Positions 15,752-25,608 of a stretch of DNA of 64,000 nucleotides are shown piece by piece; the stretch's first letter is position 1, and each line of letters starts with the position of its first letter. The DNA is taken from assembly GCA_038323475.1 (NCBI GenBank), contig JBBQHA010000002.1, forward strand, positions 1 through 64,000, given 5' to 3'. The translations under genes were made by a program, and so were the position numbers. This DNA is from SZAS-103 sp038323475 (GTDB lineage Bacteria; Pseudomonadota; Gammaproteobacteria; Xanthomonadales; Xanthomonadaceae). The notes under the pieces were generated by a model. The model did not search any database. It saw only the letters and a program-made list of their open reading frames with translations, and had not been told where the DNA came from.

Positions 15752-17424
15752 ACGCGTCGCAATGGCTGGTGCATGCACTGGTCGCCGAAGGCGTGGACAC
15801 GCTGTTCGGTTATCCGGGCGGCGCGATCATGCCGTTCTACGACGCGCTGTACGGTTCGGGCCTCAGGCACATCCTGGTGCGGCACGAACAGGGTGCGGCG
15901 TTCGCGGCGAACGGTTACGCACGCGCCAGCGGTCGCGTCGGCGTGTGCATCGCGACGTCCGGGCCGGGCGCGACCAACCTCGTCACCGGCATCGCCGACG
16001 CGCTGCTCGATTCGGTGCCGATGGTCGTCATCACCGGCCAGGTACCGACCACCGTGATGGGCACCGATGCGTTCCAGGAGGTCGACGTATTCGGCATGAC
16101 CTTGCCGATCGTCAAGCACAGCTTCCTCGTGCGCAACATCGACCAGTTGCCCGAGGCGATGCGCGAAGCGTTCCGTCTCGCGCGCTCGGGTCGTCCGGGC
16201 CCGGTGCTGATCGACCTGCCGAAGAACATGCAGACCGCCGATGCAACGCACTTCCCGGCGCACGCTCCCGCACCGTCCGATGCGTTGCCGGTCGCGGGCA
16301 GGCGCGCAATGTTTCCCGCGCTCGAACTGCTCGCGCAGGCGCGCAAGCCGCTGTTTTACGGCGGCGGCGGCATCGCGCTCGGCGATGCGGTCGCGGAGTT
16401 CCGCACCTGCATCGAGGCCACGCAGGTACCGACCGTGCTGACCCTGAAAGGGCTCGGCGCGTTGCAGGACGAACATCCGCTCAACCTCGGCATGCTCGGC
16501 ATGCACGGTTCGCGCGCGGCGAACCTCGCCGTGCAGGGCGCGGATTTGCTCGTCGTCGTCGGCGCGCGCTTCGACGATCGCGCGACCGGCAAGCTCGCCG
16601 AGTTCGCGCCGAACGCGAAGGTCGTGCACCTCGACCTCGACCCGGCCGAATTCAACAAGCTGCGCCGCGCCGATGTCGCACTGCATGGCGACCTGCGTCC
16701 CAGCCTCAACGCACTGGCGACCGCATTGCCGGAATGCTCGGCATGGCGCGCCACATGCGTTGCGCGCAGGCAACGCGACGCCACGCGCTACGACGCACCC
16801 GGCGACAAGGTCTACGCACCGGCCCTGCTGAGGCGGCTGTCGGAACTCGCGCCGGCCGCGATCGTTTCCTGCGATGTCGGCCAGCACCAGATGTGGGTCG
16901 CCCAGCACTGGCGTTTCAACGATCCGCGCAAGCACCTGACCAGCGGCGCCCTGGGCGCGATGGGATTCGGCTTGCCCGCAGCGCTCGGCGCGCAACTCGC
17001 ATGCCCGGATGCCCAGGTCGTGTGCGTGAGCGGCGATGGCTCGTTCCTGATGAATGTGCAGGAGCTCGCCACGCTCGGTCGCTACAGGCTGCCGGTGAAG
17101 ATCGTGCTGCTCGACAACCAGCGCCTCGGCATGGTGCGGCAGTGGCAGGAACTGTTCTTCGATCGCCGCTATTCGGAAACCGACCTGTCCGACAACCCCG
17201 ACTTCGTCGCGCTCGCGAACTCGTTCGCCATCCGCGGCGAGTACCTCGATCGCGCCGAAGGTTGCGAAGCCGCGCTGCAACGGCTGCTTTCGACGCCAGG
17301 GCCGGCGCTGCTGCATGTCGCGATCGACACCACCGCGAACGTCTGGCCGCTGGTCCCGCCGAACCGCAACAACGCCCAGATGATCCATGACCCGGAAGAC
17401 GCCAACGCTGCATTGCCGACCTGA
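15748..17424 (+). CDS. ilvG: Acetolactate synthase, large catalytic subunit
   Basis: 558 residues; TPP- and FAD-dependent condensation of pyruvate with pyruvate or 2-oxobutyrate. The catalytic glutamate is E47 in RHEQGA, and the TPP/Mg motif GDGSFLMNVQELATLG with the downstream NQRLGMVRQWQELFF is complete. ATG 15748 lies on the ATGA overlap with ilvC. The frame stays open upstream into ilvC but that part has no family similarity. Paired with the short ACT-type subunit ilvM downstream, so ilvG is the best name; ilvB would be equivalent. Confidence 0.95.
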   Translation: MNASQWLVHALVAEGVDTLFGYPGGAIMPFYDALYGSGLRHILVRHEQGAAFAANGYARASGRVGVCIATSGPGATNLVTGIADALLDSVPMVVITGQVPTTVMGTDAFQEVDVFGMTLPIVKHSFLVRNIDQLPEAMREAFRLARSGRPGPVLIDLPKNMQTADATHFPAHAPAPSDALPVAGRRAMFPALELLAQARKPLFYGGGGIALGDAVAEFRTCIEATQVPTVLTLKGLGALQDEHPLNLGMLGMHGSRAANLAVQGADLLVVVGARFDDRATGKLAEFAPNAKVVHLDLDPAEFNKLRRADVALHGDLRPSLNALATALPECSAWRATCVARRQRDATRYDAPGDKVYAPALLRRLSELAPAAIVSCDVGQHQMWVAQHWRFNDPRKHLTSGALGAMGFGLPAALGAQLACPDAQVVCVSGDGSFLMNVQELATLGRYRLPVKIVLLDNQRLGMVRQWQELFFDRRYSETDLSDNPDFVALANSFAIRGEYLDRAEGCEAALQRLLSTPGPALLHVAIDTTANVWPLVPPNRNNAQMIHDPEDANAALPT

Positions 17425-17479
17425 CCACGTTCTGCCCGACCGCAACTCCGCATACCTCGCGATACACCTGGAGAACGCC

Positions 17480-17716
17480 ATGCGCTACCAACTCGAACTC
17501 ACCCTGCGCCACGTCGAAGGCGCCCTAGCGCGCGTGATCGGAACCGCCGAACGCCGGGGCTTCAGGCCGGTGAGCGTCGAGGGCGAAACCCAGGTCGATG
17601 GCGATCGCTGGCACCTGCGGCTCGCGGTGGAAAGCGAACGCTCGGCCGAGTCGCTGCAGGCGCAGCTGGCGAAGCTGTACGACTGCCTCGCGGTGGAGGT
17701 GTTGCCGTGCAGGTGA
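17480..17716 (+). CDS. ilvM: Acetolactate synthase, small regulatory subunit
   Basis: A 78-residue single ACT-type domain, the short IlvM form, with the pattern RYQLELTLRHVEGALARVIGT at the N-terminus and WHLRLAVESER in the second strand. It activates the large subunit and in related enzymes binds branched-chain amino acids. ATG 17480 has GGAGA six bases upstream. The 3' end overlaps the GTG start of ilvE by ten bases. Confidence 0.9.
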   Translation: MRYQLELTLRHVEGALARVIGTAERRGFRPVSVEGETQVDGDRWHLRLAVESERSAESLQAQLAKLYDCLAVEVLPCR

Positions 17717-18654
17717 ATGATGCGAATCCATCGCTGGAGACCGCGCATTCCTGCGTGGACCCGTCGCGCGATGCGGAATCTGCGCACGTCGAAAAAACGC
17801 AGCTTTGGTACGACGGCGAACTCGTCGCCGCAGACTCCTTGCGCGCGCCACTGACGACGCATGCGCTTCACTACGGCAGCGGCGTTTTCGAGGGCATCCG
17901 CTGCTACGCGACGGTGGACGGTGGCGCAGCGGTGTTCCGGTTGCCGGAACACCTGGAACGCATGCGCAAGGGAGCCGCGCTGCTCGGCATCGCGTTCGAC
18001 ATCGCCGAGGCGACACAGGCGACGCTCGCCGTATTGCGCGCGAACCGTCATCGCGATGCGTATGTCCGTCCGCTGACATGGTGCGGCACCGGCTCGATCG
18101 GCCTCGACGTCGCACCGCTGAGCAAACACCTGATGGTCGCGACGTTTCCGACCGGCGTGCATCTCGCGGGCGGCAACGTCAGGCTCGGCGTGTCGTCGTG
18201 GCGGCGCAACCCGGCCACCTCGCTGCCTCCGCTGAAACTCTGCGGCGCCTATGTCAACTCGATCCTCGCCAAGGCCGAGGCGAAGGCAAACGGCTTCGAC
18301 GAAGCGCTGTTCGTCGATGCGGATGGCCATGTGGTCGAATGCACCGGCGCCAACGTGTTCATGGTGAAGGAAGGGCGCATCGTCGCGGTCGAACACGTCG
18401 ACGCCCTGCCCGGCATCACCCGCGACACGCTGATCGCGCTGACCGGAGCAACGTCGCGCACGGTCGCGCTGGAAGAGTTGAGCGACGCCGACGAGGTGTT
18501 CGTGTGCGGCACAGCCGCCGAAGTGACATCGATCGCCGAACTCGACGGGCGGCGCTTCGCAGGTAGCGTCGTCGGCATCGAGATCGCGCGCATGTACCAG
18601 CGCGTCGTCCGCGGCGAGGACCAACGGCATCGCGGATGGCTGACCCATGTCTGA
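17707..18654 (+). CDS. ilvE: Branched-chain amino acid aminotransferase
   Basis: 315 residues, class IV PLP aminotransferase, performing the last step for Ile, Val and Leu. Features include HYGSGVFEGIRCY near 55-67, the PLP lysine K177 in LPPLKLCGAY, and the CGTAAEVTSI phosphate-binding segment near the C-terminus. GTG 17707 is used here; the next GTG at 17713 is possible, and the first 25 residues look poorly conserved. It overlaps ilvM by ten bases and ilvA by eight. Confidence 0.93.
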   Translation: MQVNDANPSLETAHSCVDPSRDAESAHVEKTQLWYDGELVAADSLRAPLTTHALHYGSGVFEGIRCYATVDGGAAVFRLPEHLERMRKGAALLGIAFDIAEATQATLAVLRANRHRDAYVRPLTWCGTGSIGLDVAPLSKHLMVATFPTGVHLAGGNVRLGVSSWRRNPATSLPPLKLCGAYVNSILAKAEAKANGFDEALFVDADGHVVECTGANVFMVKEGRIVAVEHVDALPGITRDTLIALTGATSRTVALEELSDADEVFVCGTAAEVTSIAELDGRRFAGSVVGIEIARMYQRVVRGEDQRHRGWLTHV

Positions 18655-19777
18655 CACGTCGCCAGGCGACGTCCGCGTCGGTGTCGCCGACGTGTTCGCG
18701 GCGCAGGCGCGGCTACGTCCGTATCTCGGTGCGACGCCGCTGCATTACGCCGAACGTTTCGGCTGCTGGCTGAAGCTCGAGAACCTGCAGCGCACCGGCT
18801 CGTACAAGGTACGCGGCGCGATGAATGCGTTGCTCGCCGCGCGCGAACGCGGCGACATGCGCCCGGTGATCGCCGCTTCGGCAGGCAACCACGCGCAAGG
18901 GCTCGCATGGGCCGGCTATCGGCTGCGCATGTCGGTCATCACGGTGATGCCGCGTGGCGCGGCGAAGACCAAGGTCGCCGGTGTCGCGCACTGGGGCGCC
19001 ACGGTGCGGTTGCACGGCGACAGCTACGACGAGGCGCGCGCGTTTGCCGGCGAACTCGCCACGGAGCATGGTTATCGCCTGCTGTCCGCATTCGACGACG
19101 CCGACGTGATTGCCGGCCAGGGCACGGTCGGCCTCGAACTCGCCGCACTTGCGCCCGAGGTGGTGCTGGTGCCGATCGGCGGTGGCGGCCTCGCGGCCGG
19201 CGTCGCGCTCGCTTTGAAGTCGGCTAGCCTGTTCGGCACGGCGGCGGCGCGGCGCGTCCGCATCGTTGGTGCGCAGGTCGAGGGCGTCGATGCGATGGCG
19301 CGCGCCTTGCGCGGCGACCACAGCGCGATCGACCCGGCCGCGACGCTCGCCGATGGCGTGAAGGTGAAACTTCCCGGCGCGCTGACCCGGCATGTGCTGA
19401 GCGAACTGCTCGACGACATCGTGATCGTGCGCGAAGCCGAACTGCGCGAAACCCTGGTGCGGCTAGCGCTGGAGGAACACGTGATCGCCGAAGGCGCCGG
19501 CGCGCTCGCGCTCGCTGCGGGCCGTCGCATCGCGAGCAGGCGCAAGTGCGCCATCGTGTCCGGCGGCAATATCGACGCGACCGTGCTCGCGCAGTTGTTG
19601 TCCGATGTGCGTCCTTGCGCACCGCGTCGGCCGCGCCAGCGCACGCGCGCAATGCCGCCGATCGACCTGGCCAGCGTCCATCCGCTGATGCCGGCACCGC
19701 TCCTCCATGTCGCGGCGACCGAGGTGGCCGCGCATGGATCCATCCACGACATCCAGACAAGGGGAAAACGCGCATGA
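18647..19777 (+). CDS. ilvA: Threonine dehydratase without ACT regulatory domain
   Basis: 376 residues; PLP-dependent conversion of threonine to 2-oxobutyrate, entry to isoleucine. The PLP lysine is K54 in GSYKVRGA, with ASAGNHAQG and the glycine loop GGGGLAAG. The catalytic domain ends near 320 and the remaining 55 residues are a short basic tail, so the two ACT-like domains of biosynthetic IlvA (about 510 residues) are missing. Isoleucine feedback on the enzyme may therefore be absent or different, leaving the attenuator as the visible control. It overlaps ilvE and leuA. Confidence 0.92.
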   Translation: MSDTSPGDVRVGVADVFAAQARLRPYLGATPLHYAERFGCWLKLENLQRTGSYKVRGAMNALLAARERGDMRPVIAASAGNHAQGLAWAGYRLRMSVITVMPRGAAKTKVAGVAHWGATVRLHGDSYDEARAFAGELATEHGYRLLSAFDDADVIAGQGTVGLELAALAPEVVLVPIGGGGLAAGVALALKSASLFGTAAARRVRIVGAQVEGVDAMARALRGDHSAIDPAATLADGVKVKLPGALTRHVLSELLDDIVIVREAELRETLVRLALEEHVIAEGAGALALAAGRRIASRRKCAIVSGGNIDATVLAQLLSDVRPCAPRRPRQRTRAMPPIDLASVHPLMPAPLLHVAATEVAAHGSIHDIQTRGKRA

Positions 19778-21384
19778 GCGATTCCGTGACACGTGTGCCG
19801 ACTGCAGCCGAGCCGTCCGTGCGGGAACCATCGGAACGGGTCCGCATCTTCGACACCAGCCTGCGCGACGGCGAGCAATCGCCTGGTTGCAGCATGACCG
19901 CGACGCAGAAACTCCGCTTCGCGCATGCGTTGGCCGACCTTGGTGTCGACGTGATCGAAGCCGGTTTCCCGGCGAGTTCCATGTCCGACCTCGAAGCCAC
20001 CCGCGCGATCGCGCGCGATGTCCGCGACACGACGGTCGCCGTACTCGCGCGTTGCCATGCGGGCGACATCGAGGCCTGCGCGAAGGCGCTCGACGGTGCG
20101 CACCAGCCGCGCATCCACGTCTTCATCTCGACCAGCCCGCTGCATCGCGAACACAAGCTCGGCATCGGCAAGGACGAAGTGCTCGAACGCGTCGCGATGG
20201 GCGTCCGGCATGCGCGCCGCCATGCGGACGACATCGAATTCTCGGCAGAGGACGCGCTGCGCACCGAACCGGACTTCCTGGTCGAAGTCTGCAATGCCGC
20301 GCTCGCTGCCGGCGCGCGCACGCTCAATATCCCGGACACCGTCGGCTACACCACGCCGGGCGAGATTCGCGCGCTGTTCGAATATCTGCGCGCGATGGTT
20401 CGACGGAGTCACCGTGAACGGGACGACATCGTGTTCAGCGCACACTGCCACAACGACCTCGGCCTGGCGGTCGCGAACAGCCTGGCCGCGATCGAAGGCG
20501 GAGCGCGCCAGGTCGAATGCACCGTCAACGGCATCGGCGAACGCGCTGGCAACGCGGCCCTTGAAGAACTCGTCATGGCGCTGAACGTGCGGCGCGGCTA
20601 TTTCAACGCGCACACGCGCATCGACACGCGTCGGCTGGTGCCGACCTCGCGCCTGCTGTCGCGCATCACCGGCATGGGCGTGCAGCGCAACAAGGCGATC
20701 GTCGGCCAGAACGCGTTCGCGCACGAGGCCGGCATCCACCAGCACGGCATGCTCAAGCACCGCAGCACCTACGAGATCATGCATCCCGAGGATGTCGGCT
20801 GGGCGCAGTCGCAGATGGTGCTCGGCCGCCACAGCGGACGCGCGGCGCTGAAGGACCGGCTGCAGGCGATCGGTTTCAGCATCGACGAGCCGCAACTGAA
20901 TTCGGTGTTCGCCGGCTTCAAGGCGCTCGCCGAGAAGAAGCGCGAAGTGTTCGACGCCGATCTGGAAGCGCTGGTGCTCGGCGCGGATGCGCGCGTCGCA
21001 CGCGGCCATCGCCTCGCCCGTGCCCACGTCAGCACGTCGGTCGCAGGCGACGGCCTGCCGACCGCAAGCGTGCAACTGATCGATCCCGAAGGAAGCGTGA
21101 TCAACGAAGCGGCGGTCGGCGACGGTCCGGTGCATGCGTTGTTCGCCGCGCTCGCACGCGCGACCGGCCTGCATCTCGATATCGAGAGCTACCACGTGTC
21201 GAGCGTGACCACCGGCGACGACGCGCAGGGACAGGCCAGCGTCACCGCGCGCTTCGACGGCTCCGAACTCACCGGCTCCGGCACCAGCACCGACATCCTC
21301 GAAGCGAGCGCAATGGCCTGGCTCGAGATCGCCAACCGCGTGCTGCGCACGCGCCAACCGCAGCCTTGCGCTGCGACTGCCTGA
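19774..21384 (+). CDS. leuA: 2-isopropylmalate synthase
   Basis: 536 residues; condenses acetyl-CoA with 2-oxoisovalerate in the first committed leucine step. The TIM-barrel start FDTSLRDGEQSPG is at 26-38, and the metal-binding HCHND and GIGERAGNA segments follow. The C-terminal LeuA dimer domain (from about residue 400) carries the usual leucine feedback site. ATG 19774 lies on the ATGA overlap with ilvA. Twelve bases separate it from leuC. Confidence 0.95.
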   Translation: MSDSVTRVPTAAEPSVREPSERVRIFDTSLRDGEQSPGCSMTATQKLRFAHALADLGVDVIEAGFPASSMSDLEATRAIARDVRDTTVAVLARCHAGDIEACAKALDGAHQPRIHVFISTSPLHREHKLGIGKDEVLERVAMGVRHARRHADDIEFSAEDALRTEPDFLVEVCNAALAAGARTLNIPDTVGYTTPGEIRALFEYLRAMVRRSHRERDDIVFSAHCHNDLGLAVANSLAAIEGGARQVECTVNGIGERAGNAALEELVMALNVRRGYFNAHTRIDTRRLVPTSRLLSRITGMGVQRNKAIVGQNAFAHEAGIHQHGMLKHRSTYEIMHPEDVGWAQSQMVLGRHSGRAALKDRLQAIGFSIDEPQLNSVFAGFKALAEKKREVFDADLEALVLGADARVARGHRLARAHVSTSVAGDGLPTASVQLIDPEGSVINEAAVGDGPVHALFAALARATGLHLDIESYHVSSVTTGDDAQGQASVTARFDGSELTGSGTSTDILEASAMAWLEIANRVLRTRQPQPCAATA

Positions 21385-21396
21385 GAAGAGTCGACC

Positions 21397-22854
21397 ATGA
21401 CCGATCCAACCCCACGCACCCTGTTCGACAAACTCTGGGACGCCCACGTCGTCATTCCAGAAACCGACGCCGCGCCCGCGACCCTCTACATCGACCTGCA
21501 CCTGATCCACGAGGTCACGACGCCGCAGGCGTTCGCCGAACTCGACGCGCGCGGCCTGCGCGTGCGCCGTCCGGAATCGACCAAGGGTACGCTCGACCAC
21601 TCGACGCCGACGCTGCCAGCGGATGCGGACGGCATGCTTCCCTATGCGAGCGATGCGGCGCGCACGCAGGTCGAGACATTGCGCGCGAACGCAATGCGCC
21701 ACGGCATCGAACTGTTCGATTTCGACAGCGCGCATCGCGGCATCGTCCACGTGATCGCGCCCGAACTCGGCCTGACCCAACCCGGCAAGACCATCGTCTG
21801 CGGCGACAGCCACACCGCGACCCACGGTGCGTTCGGCGCGCTGGCGTTCGGGATCGGCACCAGCGAGGTCGGCCACGTGCTGGCGACGCAGTGCCTGCTG
21901 CAGCGCAAGCCGAGGACGCTGGCGATCACCGTCGATGGCGCGCTCGGCGCCGGCGTCAGCGCGAAGGACCTGATCCTGCACGTGATCGGCGTGATCGGCG
22001 TCAACGGCGGCACTGGCCACGTGATCGAATACCGCGGCTCGACGATCCGCGCGCTGTCGATGGACGAGCGCATGACCGTGTGCAACATGTCGATCGAAGC
22101 CGGCGCGCGCGCTGGATTGATTGCGCCGGACGAGGTGACCTTCGACTACCTCGCGCATAGGCCGCGCGCTCCACATGGCGACGATTTCGCGTGCGCAGTG
22201 GTGGAGTGGCGCACATTCCACAGCGACGATGGGGCGCACTTTGATCGCGAAGTGCAGATCGATGCCCGCGATATCCAGCCATCGATCACCTGGGGAACGC
22301 ATCCGGGCCAGGTCACCGCGATCGCTTCGATGTTGCCGGTCGCCGGCAACGCCGACGATGCGAAGGCGCTCGCCTACATGGGCTTCGAAGGCGGTGCCCA
22401 CTTGCGCGGTCACGCTGTCGACGTGGTCTTCATCGGCAGTTGCACGAATGCGCGCCTGAGCGACCTGCGCGAGGTCGCACGGGTGCTGGAAGGCCGCAGC
22501 GTGCACCCGCACGTGCGCATGCTGGTGGTGCCGGGCTCGGCGCAGGTCAAGCGCGAGGCCGAGCGCGAGGGCATCGACACGATCGTGCGCGCGGCCGGCG
22601 CCGAATGGCGCGAACCGGGTTGCTCGATGTGCATCGCGATGAACGGCGACCTCGTCGGCCCGGGCCAGCTCGCGGTCTCGACCTCGAACCGCAATTTCGA
22701 AGGCCGACAGGGCAAGGGCGCGCGCACCGTGCTCGCTTCGCCACTGACGGCGGCGGTGTGCGCGGTCGCGGGGGAAATCACCGATCCGCGCGAGTTCATC
22801 AATGCATCCATCGCCACCGGACCCTCATCGCAGTCTGTACCGGAGCCCGCCTGA
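21397..22854 (+). CDS. leuC: 3-isopropylmalate dehydratase, large subunit
   Basis: 485 residues of the aconitase family. Substrate and cluster residues are visible in VCGDSHTATHGAFG, in FIGSCTNARLSD (first [4Fe-4S] cysteine) and in EPGCSMCIAMN (second and third cysteines). Together with LeuD it isomerises 2-isopropylmalate to 3-isopropylmalate. The stop and the leuD start share one base (TGATG). Confidence 0.96.
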   Translation: MTDPTPRTLFDKLWDAHVVIPETDAAPATLYIDLHLIHEVTTPQAFAELDARGLRVRRPESTKGTLDHSTPTLPADADGMLPYASDAARTQVETLRANAMRHGIELFDFDSAHRGIVHVIAPELGLTQPGKTIVCGDSHTATHGAFGALAFGIGTSEVGHVLATQCLLQRKPRTLAITVDGALGAGVSAKDLILHVIGVIGVNGGTGHVIEYRGSTIRALSMDERMTVCNMSIEAGARAGLIAPDEVTFDYLAHRPRAPHGDDFACAVVEWRTFHSDDGAHFDREVQIDARDIQPSITWGTHPGQVTAIASMLPVAGNADDAKALAYMGFEGGAHLRGHAVDVVFIGSCTNARLSDLREVARVLEGRSVHPHVRMLVVPGSAQVKREAEREGIDTIVRAAGAEWREPGCSMCIAMNGDLVGPGQLAVSTSNRNFEGRQGKGARTVLASPLTAAVCAVAGEITDPREFINASIATGPSSQSVPEPA

Positions 22855-23435
22855 TGCCCGCTTTCACCACTCTGCACTCGCGCACCGTGGTCTTGCGCGA
22901 GCGCAACATCGATACCGACCAGATCATCCCAGCGCGCTTCCTCACCACCACCGAGCGTACGGGCCTCGGCAAGCACGCGTTCAATGACTGGCGCACCTTG
23001 CCCGACGGAAGCGCGGATCCGGAGTTCGTGTTCAACCGCGCCGAAAATGCCGACGCGCAGATACTGGTCGCCGGCCGCAACTTCGGCTGCGGCTCCTCGC
23101 GCGAACACGCGCCGTGGGCGCTGCTCGACCTCGGCCTGCGTGCGGTGATCAGCGCGCAGATCGCCGACATCTTCCGCAGCAACGCGCTCAAGAACGGACT
23201 GCTGCCGATCGTGCTCAATGACGCCGTGGTCGATGAACTGCTCGCGAACCCAGGACGCGAATTGCACATCGACATCGCTGCGCGCCGGGTGACCTTCCCC
23301 GACGGACGCGCGTTCCGGTTCCCGCTCGATGCGTTCGCGCAAACCTGTCTGCTCGAAGGCGTCGACGAACTCGGTTACCTGCTCAAGCAACACCACGCCA
23401 TCGCCCATTACGAGGAGCTCCGCCATGCACGCTGA
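22854..23435 (+). CDS. leuD: 3-isopropylmalate dehydratase, small subunit
   Basis: 193 residues, the swivelling-domain partner of LeuC. The family motifs NIDTDQIIPARFL near the N-terminus and NFGCGSSREHAPWAL in the middle are intact. ATG 22854 is set by the one-base overlap with the leuC stop; the upstream open frame is antisense-like filler within leuC. Its end overlaps the leuB start by 11 bases. Confidence 0.95.
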   Translation: MPAFTTLHSRTVVLRERNIDTDQIIPARFLTTTERTGLGKHAFNDWRTLPDGSADPEFVFNRAENADAQILVAGRNFGCGSSREHAPWALLDLGLRAVISAQIADIFRSNALKNGLLPIVLNDAVVDELLANPGRELHIDIAARRVTFPDGRAFRFPLDAFAQTCLLEGVDELGYLLKQHHAIAHYEELRHAR

Positions 23436-24516
23436 CATCGTCGTCCTGCCCGGGGACGGCATCGGTCCCGAAGTCACATTCTCCGCAGTGAAGGTACTGC
23501 GTGCGATCGGCCATCGCTACGGCCATACGTTCGCGATCCACGAACACCCGATCGGCGGCGCCGCGATCGACGCGACTGGCGAACCATTGCCCGCGTCCAC
23601 GCTCGCCGCCTGCCGGGATGCCGACGCCGTGTTGCTCGGCGCTGTCGGAGGTCCGAAATGGTCCGATCCCAAGGCGACCGTGCGGCCCGAGCAGGGCTTG
23701 CTCGCACTGCGCAAGGGCCTCGACCTGTATGCGAACCTGCGCCCGGTCAAACCGCATCCGGCCGCGCTCGGCGCATCGCCGATCAAGCCGCACCTGCTCA
23801 GCGGCGTCGACATCATGGTCGTGCGCGAACTCACCGGTGGCGTCTACTTCGGCACCAGGATGCGCACCGACGACTACGCGAGCGACCTGTGCGAATACAG
23901 CGTCGCCGAGATCGAACGCGTCGTACGCCGCGCCTGCCAGCTCGCGCGGCAGCGGCGCGGCCATGTCGTGTCCGTCGACAAGGCGAACGTGCTGGAGACC
24001 TCGCGACTGTGGCGCGAAGTCGCCACGCGCATCGCACGCGACGAATTTCCCGACATCGTCCTCGAACACCAGCTGGTCGATTCGATGGCGATGCACCTGC
24101 TCGCCAAGCCGCGCGAGTACGACGTGATCGTCACCGAGAACATGTTCGGCGACATCCTCACCGACGAGGCGTCGATGCTGGCCGGTTCGCTGGGCCTGCT
24201 GCCATCGGCATCGCTCGGCGAAGGCGGAATCGGCCTGTACGAACCGATCCACGGCTCGGCGCCGGACATCGCCGGCCGCGGCATCGCGAACCCGTACGCA
24301 GCGATCCTCAGCGTCGCGCTGCTGCTGCGGCATTCGCTGGGACTCGAGGACGAGGCGACGTGCGTCGAACGCGCGGTCGACCTGGCGCTGGATGCGGGCG
24401 CATTCACGGCCGATCTCGCCAGGGATGGCGTCGCCGCATTGAGCACGCGCGAGGCGACAGCCGCGGTGCTCGAGCAACTGCAGCTCGAATGCCATGCGAT
24501 TGCGCTGCGGGATTGA
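23425..24516 (+). CDS. leuB: 3-isopropylmalate dehydrogenase
   Basis: 363 residues; NAD-dependent oxidation and decarboxylation of 3-isopropylmalate. It opens with LPGDGIGPEV, has the substrate arginines in LYANLRPVKPHP and RELTGGVYFG, the catalytic Lys/Asp in VDKANVLE and the NAD-binding YEPIHGSAPDIAG. ATG 23425 follows GAGGAG and overlaps leuD. Last gene of the ilv-leu superoperon. A GGGC/TGCA-type imperfect hairpin at about 24522-24547 follows, but without a convincing T-run. Confidence 0.95.
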   Translation: MHADIVVLPGDGIGPEVTFSAVKVLRAIGHRYGHTFAIHEHPIGGAAIDATGEPLPASTLAACRDADAVLLGAVGGPKWSDPKATVRPEQGLLALRKGLDLYANLRPVKPHPAALGASPIKPHLLSGVDIMVVRELTGGVYFGTRMRTDDYASDLCEYSVAEIERVVRRACQLARQRRGHVVSVDKANVLETSRLWREVATRIARDEFPDIVLEHQLVDSMAMHLLAKPREYDVIVTENMFGDILTDEASMLAGSLGLLPSASLGEGGIGLYEPIHGSAPDIAGRGIANPYAAILSVALLLRHSLGLEDEATCVERAVDLALDAGAFTADLARDGVAALSTREATAAVLEQLQLECHAIALRD

Positions 24517-24676
24517 ATGGTCGGGCTTGCAACATTGCGGTGCAGCCCACGAGACGATTATTTCCCTCGCACCGTCTGCCTTGCGGAAGACGACGTCATG
24601 ACGCTGTACGCGGTTCGTCCGACCATCGGTTCAACGGCTCTGCTTCTGGCCTAAACTGCAGTCGGAATCTCGTCAT

Positions 24677-25318
24677 ATGTCCACGCATGCCTTCAATGAA
24701 AATCCAGCGGGCGTGCGATGGAAGCGGATTGCCGTGTTGGCTACCCTGCTGGGCTCATTGCTCGCTGCAATCCCGATGTCGCGGCTCTTGCACCAGGACA
24801 AAGTCATCCGTGTAGTTCCTGCGGCCACGTCGGAAAGCGTCGAATTCGTGTTGACCCTGGAGTTTGCGGCAGACAACGATCTTCTCGTTCTGGGAGCTGT
24901 GCTTTCCCATCAATGCGATAACAAGTCCGACGTGATCGTGCTGTACGACGAACCCATTGGCCGAGTCGACGAACGCTCCGGCACCGCAATGGCCGCAATC
25001 CCCAAGGCAGTTGCGTGCCCAGGAATCAGGATTGCTTCGCAGAAACTGATCGACCGGCCGTACGAATCCGGCAGTCCCTCCAGGCGCGGTCACATGGAGC
25101 GGCAAAACCCCGAGAATGGATTCCACGCCCAGTTCCCCGGTGCATCGGGAGTCATGAAAATCAGCATGCCCTCCTACTCCCATGGCGGCACATACGCCAG
25201 CGTTCTCGTTGATTACTCTGACGATTGCCCAAATTGCGGATCAGGCTGGAACAGCCTGCTGCGAAAGATCAACGGCACCTTGGTTGTTTCCCAACGCATC
25301 GGTCGGTGGATCTCCTAG
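24677..25318 (+). CDS. Membrane-anchored protein of unknown function
   Basis: 213 residues with one N-terminal transmembrane segment (about 17-36, RIAVLATLLGSLLAAIPM) preceded by a short polar cytoplasmic tail, so the rest is probably periplasmic. The soluble part contains four cysteines (SHQCDN, VACPG, and a CPNC pair in DDCPNCGSG) and a Tyr/Ser/Gly-rich stretch near 165-185. The CxxC pair could bind metal or form a disulfide. I do not recognise the family. Local GC is lower than in the surrounding biosynthetic genes, which may mean a different origin. The 160-base gap before it holds no evident promoter. Confidence 0.65.
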   Translation: MSTHAFNENPAGVRWKRIAVLATLLGSLLAAIPMSRLLHQDKVIRVVPAATSESVEFVLTLEFAADNDLLVLGAVLSHQCDNKSDVIVLYDEPIGRVDERSGTAMAAIPKAVACPGIRIASQKLIDRPYESGSPSRRGHMERQNPENGFHAQFPGASGVMKISMPSYSHGGTYASVLVDYSDDCPNCGSGWNSLLRKINGTLVVSQRIGRWIS

Positions 25319-25608
25319 CCAATCTGGGTGCAGTAAAGCGGAGCCCGCAGGCCGGGGTGCAATCCCGGCTCAGTGCGGCAACGCGGTCCTTAGCACGCCG
25401 CATACGGCGCCGGAAGGAACAGCAAATCAGTGTTCTCGTCCCCTTTTTCCTTTTTGAAGCCCACCCTGCCTTGCCGGATTCCCTGATGTTCAAGACCTGC
25501 GTCGACATTGCCGCGCCGGTTGGATTGGCCGGCCAAGCCTGCGCGGACCCGTGCGCGCACAGTCGCGGAAAGGCGGCCTTGTCCGCGCATGGCGGGAAGA
25601 ACGTGCGC

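Noticed and set aside
19072..22512. A 1,146-codon open frame on the minus strand, antisense to ilvA, leuA and leuC
   Set aside because: Composition is that of the reverse of high-GC codons (His/Arg/Asp/Val-rich filler), it matches no family, and the plus strand carries fully recognisable leucine genes.
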